The notes: generated from the letters alone by a model not told the origin. A stretch of DNA of 64,000 nt from RH-AL1 sp965198485 (GCA_965198485.1 CBDAPQ010000005.1:2542001-2606000); one strand, 5' to 3'; counted from the stretch's first letter, positions 25,524 to 34,388 are shown. Made by a program: numbers and translations.

Positions 25524-27239
25524 CTAGAATAACGATCCCTGATCGACCTTGGGCTTCGGCTTGTTTCGGCGCGTCGCCGGCGAAGATAGGGTCGAAACTT
25601 CCATATGACCGTCCGCGAATTCGATGTCGAGGATGGAGGTGGTCGTCTGTGCTGCGGAGGCGCTGCGAACAGGTCGGCCTTCGCGATCGCGCACGAGCGC
25701 GAAGCCCCGCGCCAGCACCTGACGGTAGCCCAAGGTGTTGAGGAGCTGCTCGTAGCGCTCAAGGCGCTCGCGCCGTGTTCTAAGCAAAGCGGTCATGGCG
25801 CGATCTAACGCCGCCGCAGCTGTTGCGCTCCTGAGTCCGCCGCGAGTGACTTCCCGCGAGAGCGCGCCGCGCAGGCTCATCAGCCGCTGGTCGTCGCCTG
25901 CGAGTTGTCGCTCCCGTCGTTCCGCATTGCGCTCTACGGCGAACACGAGCCGCTGCTCCAGCGCTCCCAGGCGCTGTGCGGTCTGCGCGAGACGCGTCCG
26001 CGGCGCCTGCCGCGACAGGCGGTTGGTGTGACGCGACAGTTCCAGGTGGCGGCGGTCGAGACCAGCTGCCGTCGCCGCGGTGAGACGTTCGTCGGCCCGG
26101 TCGAGCTTCTGGCGGAGCGCCGACGTCACCGTCTCGGCCGAGGGGAGCGCGCGCGCCACCGCGCGCAGGTCGCTTTGCCCGCGTACTAGGTGCCGCGCCA
26201 CGGCATCGCGATGGCGGCGGGCGATGTCGGTGAGGGACGAGGCGAGCTCCGCGCGCACGGGAACCGCCTTTTCCGCAGCGCCCGACGGTGTCGGGGCGCG
26301 GAGGTCGGCAACGTGGTCGATGAGCGTAGTGTCGGTCTCGTGCCCCACCGCCGCGATCAGCGGAATGGAGCAGGCCGCGGCGGCGCGCACGACGACCTCC
26401 TCGTTGAAGGCCCAGAGATCCTCCAGCGAACCGCCGCCGCGGGCCACGATGAGCACGTCGGGCCTCGCCAATGGGCCGTGAGCCGGCAGGGCGTCGAAGC
26501 CGGCGATGGCGGCGGCGACCTCGGCCGCCGCCGTCTCGCCTTGGACCCGGACGGGCCAAACGAGCACGTCGCGCGGGAAACGGTCGAGCAGGCGGTGGAG
26601 GATGTCGCGGATCACCGCGCCGGTCGGCGAGGTCACCACGCCGATGCGTCGCGGCAGGAAGGGGATCGCGCGCTTGCGCGCCGCATCGAAGAGCCCCTCG
26701 GCGGCCAGCGTCTTGCGACGCTCGTCGAGCAGCGCCATCAACGCCCCGATACCGGCCGGCTCGATGGTTTCCACGACGATCTGGTAGGTCGACTTGCCGG
26801 GGAAGGTGGTGACGCGCCCGGTGGCGATCACCTCGAGCCCCTCTTGGGGCTTGACCTTCAATTTGGAGAAGGCGGTGCGCCAGACCACGGCATCAATGCG
26901 CGCCGTCTCGTCCTTGAGGCAGAAGTAGGCGTGGCCGGACGAATGCGGGCCACGATAGTTCGAGATTTCGCCGCGGACGCGCACGAAGCCGAAACGATCC
27001 TCAATCGTGCGCTTCAGCGCGCCCGACAGTTCACCAACGGTGACTTCGAGGACGTTGCTGGCGGGCGTGACCCACTCCGGCAAGGCACGATCAAGGACGG
27101 CACGATCAAGGACGGCGCGTTCGGGGGCGGCTGGCAAGGCGCTGGGGCACTCCGGCGAGGAACCGGGCGGACCCGGAATCAGGCCGAAAGCATCGCGCGT
27201 CGCGGCGACGGCAGCAAGGCAGGCCTTGGGGTCTGGCAC
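25524..27239 (-). CDS. xseA: Exodeoxyribonuclease VII large subunit
   Basis: Processive single-strand exonuclease subunit. Up to 571 residues: an N-terminal OB domain (FVRVRGEISNYRGPHSSGHA) and a catalytic domain with GVVTSPTGAVIRDI, DVLIVARGGGSLEDLWAFN and AVGHETDTTLIDHVAD. A long coiled-coil region follows, then the C-terminal LARGFALVRD. The first 55 residues are not conserved and contain a short tandem repeat, AVLDRAVLDRA, encoded by two copies of a 15-bp unit. The true start may therefore be internal, near VTPASNVLEVTV. The GTG start overlaps the anti-sigma stop by 1 nt. The small subunit xseB is not here. Confidence 0.92.
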   Translation of the reverse strand: MPDPKACLAAVAATRDAFGLIPGPPGSSPECPSALPAAPERAVLDRAVLDRALPEWVTPASNVLEVTVGELSGALKRTIEDRFGFVRVRGEISNYRGPHSSGHAYFCLKDETARIDAVVWRTAFSKLKVKPQEGLEVIATGRVTTFPGKSTYQIVVETIEPAGIGALMALLDERRKTLAAEGLFDAARKRAIPFLPRRIGVVTSPTGAVIRDILHRLLDRFPRDVLVWPVRVQGETAAAEVAAAIAGFDALPAHGPLARPDVLIVARGGGSLEDLWAFNEEVVVRAAAACSIPLIAAVGHETDTTLIDHVADLRAPTPSGAAEKAVPVRAELASSLTDIARRHRDAVARHLVRGQSDLRAVARALPSAETVTSALRQKLDRADERLTAATAAGLDRRHLELSRHTNRLSRQAPRTRLAQTAQRLGALEQRLVFAVERNAERRERQLAGDDQRLMSLRGALSREVTRGGLRSATAAAALDRAMTALLRTRRERLERYEQLLNTLGYRQVLARGFALVRDREGRPVRSASAAQTTTSILDIEFADGHMEVSTLSSPATRRNKPKPKVDQGSLF

Positions 27240-27967
27240 TATTCCTTGACGAGCTGTCCGGAATAGAGGACTGCGCCCGTCGGCCCACCGGTCGTGGAGC
27301 CGCCCGGCGGCTCGACCGAGACGGCGAAGGTCGCAGCCGAGTCGGCATCGGCACCGGCCGGGATCGCGACGTGAGTACTGGCCTCGGTCACGAGACCCAA
27401 GGAGCGTGGCGCGTGCCCTCCGCCGATGTACCAGAGCTCGAGGCTGTGGCCGGCAGGGGCCTGCGCCGCGACCGGCCGCACCAGCACCTGCCGCGTCCTG
27501 AGGTCGACGGTGACAATCAGCGCGGGCTTGTCGCCGCCGCGGTTGACCGCCGCCACGTAGGTCGCGGTATCGGGCGGTGCGAAGTCGCGGATCTCACGCG
27601 CGACGACGAAGGCGACAAGGGCTGCGGCAAGACCCGCCGTCGACAGCGCGAGCACGCGCCAACGATCGCGAGAGCGCCGTATGGCGATGGGAGACAGGTA
27701 GCCGCCTTCGACCACGCGAAAGCGGTCCTGGCTCGGCGCGCCGAGCGAACGATCGATCCGCACCCATAGTTCTGGCGGCGGCGGGACGTTGTCGCCGGCG
27801 AGATGAAGCGGCGACAGCCGATGTTCCCAGGAGGCGACGGCTCGGCGCGCCGCTTCGTCGGAAGCGAGCCGATCGGCGAAGGCGGCGCGTTCGTCGGTAT
27901 CGAGCGTCCCGATGACGTATTCCGCGGCGTGCGCGTCGAGGCCGTCGATCTCGTCGGACGCGCTCAT
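27239..27967 (-). CDS. Anti-sigma-K factor, RskA-like
   Basis: Membrane-bound anti-sigma factor that would hold the adjacent ECF sigma. 242 residues: the N-terminal cytoplasmic part (HAAEYVIGTLDTDERAAFAD) matches the RskA N-domain, one membrane helix lies at about 102-125 (LALSTAGLAAALVAFVVA), and the periplasmic domain shows LELWYIGGG and FAVSVEPPGGS, standard for RskA. The ATG overlaps the sigma gene by 4 nt, so the two are translationally coupled. The activating signal is unknown. Confidence 0.9.
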   Translation of the reverse strand: MSASDEIDGLDAHAAEYVIGTLDTDERAAFADRLASDEAARRAVASWEHRLSPLHLAGDNVPPPPELWVRIDRSLGAPSQDRFRVVEGGYLSPIAIRRSRDRWRVLALSTAGLAAALVAFVVAREIRDFAPPDTATYVAAVNRGGDKPALIVTVDLRTRQVLVRPVAAQAPAGHSLELWYIGGGHAPRSLGLVTEASTHVAIPAGADADSAATFAVSVEPPGGSTTGGPTGAVLYSGQLVKE

Positions 27968-28548
27968 GGCGACCGCCCGTCGAGGCAGGCGCGCAGGGTA
28001 CCGAGAGAGCGATGCAGCCAAGTCTTGATCGTATTGACCGGTCTGCCAAAGCGCTGGGCCAGTTCCTCGCGGGAAAAACCCTCGTAGTAGGCGAGCAGGA
28101 CGCAGCTGCGCGCCTGCGGCTCGATGCCTTCGAGGCATCGTCGAAGCGACGCGTTATCGATCATATCGCCCTCGCGATTCCTGTCTTCCGCGACCCTCTC
28201 AAACCAGTCCGACGTATCGTTCACGGCCGACACCTGCACGAAACTGCGTTGGCGCAGCACATCGATAGATCGATTGCGCGCGATTGAATTCATCCAGACT
28301 CCGGCTGGCGCCGTCTCGGGAACGTAGCTCGAGGCATTCTGCCATATCCGCAGGAAGACATCCTGCAGCACATCTTCCGCAACTGCCCGACTTCTCACGA
28401 TACGGAGCACCGTTCCGAAAAGTTTCGGCGACGACGCTTCGTAGAGCTTGCGGAACGCCGCGCGATCCCGCGCCGCCACGGCGATAAGGAGAGACTTGAG
28501 GGCGGCGTCGTCGGTCGCGAGCAAGGAACCTCCGGAAGGAACGGTCAT
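27964..28548 (-). CDS. ECF-family RNA polymerase sigma factor (SigK-like)
   Basis: 194 residues. Region 2 is seen in FRKLYEASSPKLFGTVLRIV and AEDVLQDVFLRIWQ, and region 4 in LLAYYEGFSREELAQRFGRP and VNTIKTWLHRSL. Pairing with an RskA-type anti-sigma places it in the SigK-like ECF group. The ATG is preceded by GGAAGG-like bases. Such units usually activate their own promoter, but I could not identify one in the 120 bp upstream. Targets are unknown. Confidence 0.92.
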   Translation of the reverse strand: MTVPSGGSLLATDDAALKSLLIAVAARDRAAFRKLYEASSPKLFGTVLRIVRSRAVAEDVLQDVFLRIWQNASSYVPETAPAGVWMNSIARNRSIDVLRQRSFVQVSAVNDTSDWFERVAEDRNREGDMIDNASLRRCLEGIEPQARSCVLLAYYEGFSREELAQRFGRPVNTIKTWLHRSLGTLRACLDGRSP

Positions 28549-28669
28549 CGAAGCCGGCGCCGCCCTGTCTATGCCAGGTCACTCGGGCTTGGAAGGCGAA
28601 GCGACTCATCCTTTGGGGCAGGCGTCCATCGCGACGCTCGTTCGAGCCGTGCGCAAACCCGCTCGTTCC

Positions 28670-29113
28670 CTACGGTTTGGCGATTGTCGTAGGCGCCGCT
28701 TCGTCATCCCCGGCGATCGCCGACACGAGATCGACGATCCGTTTGCGCACTTTGGCATCGTTGATGCGGGCAAACGCTCGGTTCAAGTGAAGTCCCTCTG
28801 TGGTGGAGAGGAAATCAACCACGTAGGCCGATCCGGCCTCGGCAGCGGCCGAGTGCAGCGGATTGATCTCGACGCCTTCTTCGAACGACGGGGCGCCGTC
28901 GAAGAAATAGGCTGGCGGTACGTTGAGGGTCTTCGAGATCTGCTGGAGCCGGCTTGCCCCGATCCTGTTGGTTCCCTTTTCGTACTTCTGCACTTGCTGA
29001 AACGTCAGGTTGAGCGCCTCGCCTAATTTCTCTTGACTCATTCCCAGAAGAACTCGGCGCATGCGGACACGAGAACCAACGTGCTTGTCGATGGGATTGG
29101 GTATCTTCTTCAC
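28670..29113 (-). CDS. XRE-family transcriptional regulator, PraR-like
   Basis: 147 residues from the GTG at 29113 (VKKIPNPIDKHVGS). The helix-turn-helix core, VRMRRVLLGMSQEKLGEALN then LTFQQVQKYEKGTNRIGASR, is the strongly conserved form of the rhizobial PraR regulators of biofilm and quorum-sensing genes. The C-terminal part contains YVVDFLSTTEGLHLNRAFA, also typical. An in-frame TTG at 29131 would add six residues. It lies 115 bp downstream of lnt on the same strand, a conserved alphaproteobacterial arrangement. Its regulon here is unknown. Confidence 0.87.
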   Translation of the reverse strand: MKKIPNPIDKHVGSRVRMRRVLLGMSQEKLGEALNLTFQQVQKYEKGTNRIGASRLQQISKTLNVPPAYFFDGAPSFEEGVEINPLHSAAAEAGSAYVVDFLSTTEGLHLNRAFARINDAKVRKRIVDLVSAIAGDDEAAPTTIAKP

Positions 29114-29228
29114 AGTGGGCCCACGTTCCAAGGTACATCTCGCATGCAGATTCGGTGGCGATCGACGGCTACACTATCGAAACGCAAATGCAATTAGGTT
29201 CTTGTTTGCGTTCGAAACATGGCAAATT

Positions 29229-30827
29229 TCAGCGTCGAGCGAATCGGACGAGACGCATCGCCTGCAAAAACAACGACGTGAACGCGATGGTGATCAGGAA
29301 CACCAAGTCTCCGGCGCGCGCGTAGAGCGTCGGCGGCAATGCCTCGGACAACCCGCCGTCGAGGATGCCAGCGTCGCCCAGCGTAAGGAGCCCCGTGATG
29401 CGACCGTAGGGATCGATGAAGGCCGAGATGCCCGTCGCCGCGCCCCTCACCATGGGCAATCCTTCCTCGATCGTGCGCAGGCGGGCTTGGGCGAGGTGCT
29501 GCCAGGGACCCGTCGTGACGCCGAACCAGCCGTCGTTGGTGATGTTCAGGAGATAACGCGGTCGCGGGCCGGCGTCGGTCATCGCCTGGCCGGGGAAGAT
29601 CGCCTCGTAGCAGATCAGCGGCGAGGCCGAGGGCAGGCCCGGCACGTCGAGGGGGCGGCGCTCACGCCCCGGCTCGAAGCCGCCCGGCACGGGCACGAAG
29701 TTGCGCAGGCCGAGGCGCCGCAGCAGCGCGTTGAACGGCAGGTACTCGCCGAAAGGTACCAGGTGCACCTTGTCGTAGCTGTCGAGGATGCGCCCGCCCC
29801 GCGCGATCACCAGGATCGCGTTGTAGTAGTCGCTGTGCGCGCGCTCGCCATCCCGCGCCGGAAGATCCTCTTCGCGCGCAGCCCCCGTGACGAGGCTGGT
29901 CTTGGGCGGCAGCAGCGCCGCGACCTTGGCGAGCTCCTCGGGCTGCCGCGACAGGATGAAGGGGAAGGGCGATTCCGGCCACACCAGCATAGTCACATCG
30001 GCGAGCGCGATGCTTTTGGCGGCATCGTCGCGCTCCGACAGGGCCACGTAATCGTCGACGATCGCGTCCTTGTTCTCGAAGGTGAACGCCTCATCCGGCC
30101 GCAGCCCCGGCTGCACGAGACGGATCGTGACGTCGGGGAGGTCCGCCGGCGGCGGCGGCGAGAGGCGGATGGCGCCGAACGCGAGGATGGCCGCCAGAGT
30201 AGCGAGGGCAGCGGCGGCGGACGCCCAGCGCCGGCGACCCGGATCGGCGAGCGTCGCCGGCGCCGCCGCCAGCGCGACGGCGACGAGGTTCAGGCCGTCG
30301 AGCCCGCAGAGCGAGGCGAGTTGTGCCGGTACCAGCTGGCCGCCGAGCGCCATGCCGAAGGTGTTCCAGGGAAAGCCGGAGAACCAGCGCCCCCGCGCCC
30401 ATTCCGACAGGGCGAGGCCGACCGCCAGCGCCAGCACCCGTGCCGGACCGGGAAACCAGAGCAGGCGCGCCAGAACGAAACCGGCGCCGGTGAACAGCGC
30501 GAGGATTGCCGGCAGTCCGACGACGCCGAGCGGAAGCAGCCATTTGAACTCGGGATCGATGAGGAAGGCGGCGCCCAGCCACCAGAAGCCGGCGAGGTGA
30601 TAGCCGAAGCCGAGCCACCAGCCGGCGGCGAAGGCCGCTCGCCAGCTGCGGCCGGGGCTGGCGACGATGCCGTCGAGCAGCCAGACCGCGATGCACATCG
30701 GGACGACAAGGGCGATGCCGAGGTTGATCGGCGCCAGGATGAGCGCGCCGACCACGCCGGCCCCGAGCGCAATTGCCCGGCGCCTCAAGCCTCTAGAAAA
30801 GGCGACCCGATCGGCCAGGCGCGGCAT
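29229..30827 (-). CDS. lnt: Apolipoprotein N-acyltransferase
   Basis: Inner-membrane enzyme that adds the third acyl chain to lipoproteins. 532 residues with about seven to eight membrane helices in the first 215 residues, then the periplasmic nitrilase-like domain. The Glu-Lys-Cys triad is visible in VWPES, YDKVHLVPFGEYLP and PLICYEAIFP. NITNDGWFG and the C-terminal membrane helix are also present. The length matches the family. Confidence 0.95.
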   Translation of the reverse strand: MPRLADRVAFSRGLRRRAIALGAGVVGALILAPINLGIALVVPMCIAVWLLDGIVASPGRSWRAAFAAGWWLGFGYHLAGFWWLGAAFLIDPEFKWLLPLGVVGLPAILALFTGAGFVLARLLWFPGPARVLALAVGLALSEWARGRWFSGFPWNTFGMALGGQLVPAQLASLCGLDGLNLVAVALAAAPATLADPGRRRWASAAAALATLAAILAFGAIRLSPPPPADLPDVTIRLVQPGLRPDEAFTFENKDAIVDDYVALSERDDAAKSIALADVTMLVWPESPFPFILSRQPEELAKVAALLPPKTSLVTGAAREEDLPARDGERAHSDYYNAILVIARGGRILDSYDKVHLVPFGEYLPFNALLRRLGLRNFVPVPGGFEPGRERRPLDVPGLPSASPLICYEAIFPGQAMTDAGPRPRYLLNITNDGWFGVTTGPWQHLAQARLRTIEEGLPMVRGAATGISAFIDPYGRITGLLTLGDAGILDGGLSEALPPTLYARAGDLVFLITIAFTSLFLQAMRLVRFARR

Positions 30828-30965
30828 GAGGCTCCGTCGATGATACGCCGGCGCTTCCGGCAGAGTGGCGGCGCTCTAGCAGATTCTCGCGGCCGGTACG
30901 CGATCGCCGCGGCTTGACAATGCGCGACCGCGGGCGCGTGTCGCGCCGGTCACGAGGGGCAGGGG

Positions 30966-31571
30966 ATGAGCGTGGACGCCGAGCGGCACAAGGCGAAGAT
31001 GGCGCAGCGCAAGGCCGTGCAGGATGCCGAGGTTGCCGAGAAGACGATCACCGAGAAGGGCCTGCTGATTGTCCACACGGGTCCCGGCAAGGGCAAGACC
31101 ACGGCGGCGATGGGCCTCGTCCTGCGCGCGCTCGGCTACGGCTGGCGGATCGGCATCGTGCAGTTCATCAAGGGCGCCTGGGACACCGGCGAGAAGCACG
31201 CGCTGGCGCGCTTCGACGATCTCGTCTCCTGGCACACGATGGGCGAGGGCTTCACCTGGGAGACGCAGGACCGCGCCCGCGATGTCGCCGCCGCCGAGCG
31301 CGCCTGGGAGCAGGCGCAGGCCTTGATGGACGATCCAACGATCCGAATGCTGGTGCTCGACGAGCTCAATATCGCGCTGCGCTACGACTACCTTCCGCTG
31401 GAAGCGGTGGTGGCGCGGCTACGCACGAGGCGAGAGGATCTCCACGTCGTCATCACCGGTCGCAATGCCAAGACGCCGCTGATCGAGGCCGCCGACCTCG
31501 TCACCGAGATGGCGCTGGTGAAGCACCATTTTGCCGGAGGCGTGAAGGCGCAGCAGGGCATCGAGTTCTAG
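30966..31571 (+). CDS. cobO: Cob(I)yrinic acid a,c-diamide adenosyltransferase
   Basis: Transfers the adenosyl group of ATP to reduced corrinoids to make coenzyme B12. 201 residues with the CobA/CobO P-loop HTGPGKGKTTAAMG (about 37-50), FIKGAWDTGE, VLDELNIALRYDY and TGRNAK. No other cobalamin gene and no B12 riboswitch is seen nearby, so it may serve salvage or belong to a scattered pathway. It is 93 bp upstream of tatA on the same strand. Confidence 0.94.
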   Translation: MSVDAERHKAKMAQRKAVQDAEVAEKTITEKGLLIVHTGPGKGKTTAAMGLVLRALGYGWRIGIVQFIKGAWDTGEKHALARFDDLVSWHTMGEGFTWETQDRARDVAAAERAWEQAQALMDDPTIRMLVLDELNIALRYDYLPLEAVVARLRTRREDLHVVITGRNAKTPLIEAADLVTEMALVKHHFAGGVKAQQGIEF

Positions 31572-31664
31572 CCAAGGGATGAGATCGTGCGCCTTGTTTT
31601 CACCCCCGCGCACGAATAGGTCTCGCCAAAGGCATAAACGAACTCGAATGGAGCAAACGCCATC

Positions 31665-31946
31665 ATGGGCAGCATGTCCCTAGTCCATTGGATCATCGCC
31701 GGAGCGGTGTTGCTCCTGCTGTTCGGTGGCAAGAACAAGATTTCCGACGTGATGGGCGATGTCGCCAAGGGCATCAAGAGCTTTAAGAAGGGCCTCAGCG
31801 AGGACGACGACGCTAAAGTCGCGGCGACCCGCGGCGCCGATCCGGCGCGCACGCTGGACCACCAGCCGCAGGTGCAGGCTCAGCCCTATGTTGCGCCCTC
31901 GACGCAGCCCGTGGTCCACGAGGCCGAGCCGCGCAAGGTCGGCTGA
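31665..31946 (+). CDS. tatA: Sec-independent translocase subunit TatA
   Basis: Pore-forming part of the Tat system for folded proteins. 93 residues: one membrane helix (HWIIAGAVLLLLFG), the hinge, then an amphipathic helix (IKSFKKGLSEDDDAK) and a polar tail. Start MGSMSLVHW; the second Met three residues on is an alternative. It is the first gene of tatABC. The Rieske protein and other cofactor proteins in the window would be plausible clients of Tat in general, but none is shown. Confidence 0.94.
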   Translation: MGSMSLVHWIIAGAVLLLLFGGKNKISDVMGDVAKGIKSFKKGLSEDDDAKVAATRGADPARTLDHQPQVQAQPYVAPSTQPVVHEAEPRKVG

Positions 31947-31952
31947 GCTCGC

Positions 31953-32393
31953 ATGTTTGATCTCGACGCCAGCAAGATCGTCATCGTCGGCGTCGCGGCG
32001 CTCATCTTCATCCCGCCGAAGGACCTGCCTCGCGTCTTGCGACAGGTCGGTCAGTTCGTCGGCAAGATGAAGCGCATGGCCAACGAGTTCCAGGGCCAGT
32101 TCATGGACGCCCTGCGCGAAGCCGATATGGCGGACCTGCGCAAGGAAGCCAACAAGCTGTCCGACGCGGTGCGGATCGACTCCGGGCTGCCGTCCGTCCA
32201 CGACATCGGCAAGGACATGCATCCGCTGCCGATGCACAGACCTTCCGGTGTCGAGGCGCTCGGCGCGCCGGCGCTCGGTCCTCTTGGATACCAGCCTGCG
32301 TCCGACACTGTGCCCGGGACGACGCCGGCGTCTACCGCGTCGACGATGCCCGATAAGGTCGAGCATGCTGTCGAGCCACAGCATACGTCCTGA
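31953..32393 (+). CDS. tatB: Sec-independent translocase subunit TatB
   Basis: Works with TatC to bind twin-arginine signal peptides. 146 residues starting MFDLDASKIVIVGVAALIFI, the TatB N-terminal helix with an acidic residue near the start, followed by PPKDLPRVLRQVGQ, a long amphipathic helix, and a Pro/Ser/Thr-rich tail. It lies 6 bp after tatA. Confidence 0.92.
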   Translation: MFDLDASKIVIVGVAALIFIPPKDLPRVLRQVGQFVGKMKRMANEFQGQFMDALREADMADLRKEANKLSDAVRIDSGLPSVHDIGKDMHPLPMHRPSGVEALGAPALGPLGYQPASDTVPGTTPASTASTMPDKVEHAVEPQHTS

Positions 32394-32478
32394 GCGACGA
32401 CAACACGCGAGACTTCAGCCGGCCAATGGTGCCTAAGCGCGCGACGCCGGGTTTATTCGAGGACTGGGCCCCGCGCAG

Positions 32479-33273
32479 ATGACTGATGCCGAGATCGAGG
32501 CGACCAAGGCGCCTCTCATGGATCATCTCGTCGAGCTGCGCTCCCGTCTGGTCAAGGCGCTGACCGCTTTCGTCGTGCTCTTCATCGCCTGCTTCTTCTT
32601 CGCCAAGAACATCTACAACCTGCTCGTGCTGCCCTATCAGCACGTCGCCGGGCCGGACGCTCGGCTGATCTATACCGCACCTCAGGAATATTTCTTCACC
32701 CAGATCCGCGTGGCCTTCTTCGCCGCGGCATTCCTGTCATGTCCAGTGGTCTTCTCGCAGATCTACGCCTTCGTGGCGCCGGGCCTCTACAAGCACGAGC
32801 GCAACGCCTTCCGCCCCTACCTTTTCGCCACGCCGGTGTTTTTCGCGCTAGGCGCGCTCCTCGTCTACTTCATGGTGATGCCCAACCTGCTGCACTTCTT
32901 CATCGGCATGCAGCAGTCGAAGGAGCCGGGCCGCGCGCAGATCGAATTGCTGCCGCGCGTCAGCGAATACCTGTCGCTGGTGATGACGCTGATCCTGGCG
33001 TTCGGCGTGATGTTCCAGCTGCCGGTGGTCCTTACGCTCCTCGGTCAGATCGGCATCGTCGATTCGACCTTTCTGCGCGCCAAACGCCGCTACGCCGTCG
33101 TGCTGGTGGTCATCGCCTCGGCGATACTGACGCCGCCCGACGCGTTCTCGATGCTGGCGCTCGTGGTTCCGGCCTACGCTCTCTACGAGGGCGCCATCAT
33201 CACGGTGCACTGGATGGGCAAGAAGCGGGCGGAGGCCGAAGCCAAGGCTCAGGCGGCGGCGGACGGCCCGTAG
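32479..33273 (+). CDS. tatC: Sec-independent translocase subunit TatC
   Basis: Six-helix receptor of the Tat pathway, 264 residues. Family marks are MDHLVELRSRL, FFTQIRVAFFAAAF, FVAPGLYKHERNAF (with the conserved Glu), MVMPNLLHFF, VMFQLPVVL and SAILTPPDAFSML. The C-terminal tail is Lys/Ala-rich. Its last 25 bp overlap the end of the convergent queD gene. Confidence 0.95.
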   Translation: MTDAEIEATKAPLMDHLVELRSRLVKALTAFVVLFIACFFFAKNIYNLLVLPYQHVAGPDARLIYTAPQEYFFTQIRVAFFAAAFLSCPVVFSQIYAFVAPGLYKHERNAFRPYLFATPVFFALGALLVYFMVMPNLLHFFIGMQQSKEPGRAQIELLPRVSEYLSLVMTLILAFGVMFQLPVVLTLLGQIGIVDSTFLRAKRRYAVVLVVIASAILTPPDAFSMLALVVPAYALYEGAIITVHWMGKKRAEAEAKAQAAADGP

Positions 33274-33623
33274 TAGCTGACGGTGTCGCGGCTCGAATCG
33301 CGATAGACCGTCACCTTGGCGAGCCTGGCGCAGCGCGGCTCGACCTTGCGCCAGATCCAGACCGCGAGGTTCTCCATCGTCGCCGGGCCGAGATCGGTGA
33401 CCTCGTCGAGCAACCGATGGTCGAGGCCGTCACGGGCGTCCGCCAACACGCGCTCGAGCAGGGTCAGGTCCATGACCATGCCGGACTCAGCGTCCGGTAG
33501 GCCGCGCAGCATGACTTCGGCGCGGTAGGAGTGGCCGTGGATGCGGCGGCTCGAATCGGTCTCGACCTCGCGCTCCAGCGTGTGCGCCGCCTCGAACCAG
33601 AACTGCTTGGAAATCTCGAACAT
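33249..33623 (-). CDS. queD: 6-carboxy-5,6,7,8-tetrahydropterin synthase
   Basis: Makes CPH4 from dihydroneopterin triphosphate, early in queuosine synthesis. 124 residues starting MFEISKQFWFEAAHTL. Zinc-binding His residues appear in FEAAHTL and RIHGHSY, and the acid/base region in DGLDHRLLDEV and PATMENLAVWIW. The conserved Cys of many QueD proteins near FEAAH is not obvious, so activity should be checked. It lies 13 bp downstream of queE, consistent with a two-gene operon. Its 3' end overlaps tatC by 25 bp, tail to tail. Confidence 0.9.
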   Translation of the reverse strand: MFEISKQFWFEAAHTLEREVETDSSRRIHGHSYRAEVMLRGLPDAESGMVMDLTLLERVLADARDGLDHRLLDEVTDLGPATMENLAVWIWRKVEPRCARLAKVTVYRDSSRDTVSYYGPSAAA

Positions 33624-33636
33624 CAGGCAAGGCTCA

Positions 33637-34269
33637 TCAGGGGATACCAATGACCTTGTGGGTCTGCAGGCTGAGGCGCCAGCGCGGGTGGGCCAGGCAA
33701 TAGGCGACCGCGGCGGCGGTATTGGCTTGGCGGGCTGCGCCATCCATCGGCTGGAGCCAGAAATGCTTGAAGGGCAGCCCCTCCACGCGAGCGGGCTCGA
33801 GACCCTCCTGGGGATAGACGAGCTTGATCTCGTCGCCGCGGGCGAGCGTCAGCGGCGCGCCGGCCTTGGGGCTGACACAGATCCAGTCGAGCCCGGACGG
33901 CGCCTCCTGCGTGCCGTTGGTCTCGACTGCGCAGGTGAAGGCGTGCGCGTGCATCGCGGCGAGCAGGGCGTCGTCGAGCTGCAGCAGCGGCTCCCCACCG
34001 GTGAACACGACGAAGCGATCGCCGCCCGCGCCGCCCCAGGTTGCGGCGACGGCATCAGCCAGCGCTCGCGCATCGGGGAAGCGACCGCCGCCCTCGCCAT
34101 CCGTGCCGACGAAGTCAGTATCGCAGAACCGGCACGCCGCCCCGTCGCGGTCCTCCTCGCGCCCGCTCCAAAGGTTGCAGCCGGCGAAACGGCAGAACAC
34201 CGCCGCGCGACCGGCCTGATGGCCCTCGCCCTGCAGCGTGTAGAAGATCTCCTTGACCGCGTAGGTCAC
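33637..34269 (-). CDS. queE: 7-carboxy-7-deazaguanine synthase
   Basis: Radical SAM enzyme that forms the deazapurine ring from CPH4. 210 residues from a GTG start (MTYAVKEIFYTLQGEG). The cluster-binding motif is the QueE-type variant C31-X14-C46-X2-C49, as in the Burkholderia enzyme, rather than CX3CX2C. VVFTGGEPLLQLD and VETNGTQ are the SAM and substrate segments. A 31-codon Cys-containing mini-ORF ends on the GTG start with a GTGA overlap. queC is not in the window. Confidence 0.93.
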   Translation of the reverse strand: MTYAVKEIFYTLQGEGHQAGRAAVFCRFAGCNLWSGREEDRDGAACRFCDTDFVGTDGEGGGRFPDARALADAVAATWGGAGGDRFVVFTGGEPLLQLDDALLAAMHAHAFTCAVETNGTQEAPSGLDWICVSPKAGAPLTLARGDEIKLVYPQEGLEPARVEGLPFKHFWLQPMDGAARQANTAAAVAYCLAHPRWRLSLQTHKVIGIP

Positions 34270-34361
34270 GTCGCCAGCTCACGAACATTAGGAAACGCGC
34301 GGCCATGCGGCTTGACCCGCATCATGCGCACGTGCCCGCAGATGGTGCACTGCGAGGTCAA
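34266..34361 (-). CDS. Possible 31-residue Cys-containing mini-protein coupled to queE
   Basis: A TTG-started frame of 31 codons directly before queE encodes a CTICGHVRMMR segment followed by VKPHGRAFPNVREL, with one CxxC pair and a following His. The stop overlaps the queE start codon (GTGA), the arrangement used for translational coupling. No Shine-Dalgarno is seen before the TTG and no start lies further upstream, as a stop precedes it. It may be a short metal-binding peptide, a leader peptide, or chance. Confidence 0.3.
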   Translation of the reverse strand: MTSQCTICGHVRMMRVKPHGRAFPNVRELAT

Positions 34362-34388
34362 CCGTCAAGGGCGGTGTAGTCACGCTTC

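Noticed and set aside
29061..30917. 618-codon plus-strand frame opposite lnt
   Set aside because: Shadow frame rich in Arg, Glu and Gly; lnt on the minus strand has the complete catalytic triad.
30828..30965. Cobalamin riboswitch upstream of cobO
   Set aside because: The gap is only 138 bp and lacks the B12-box core.
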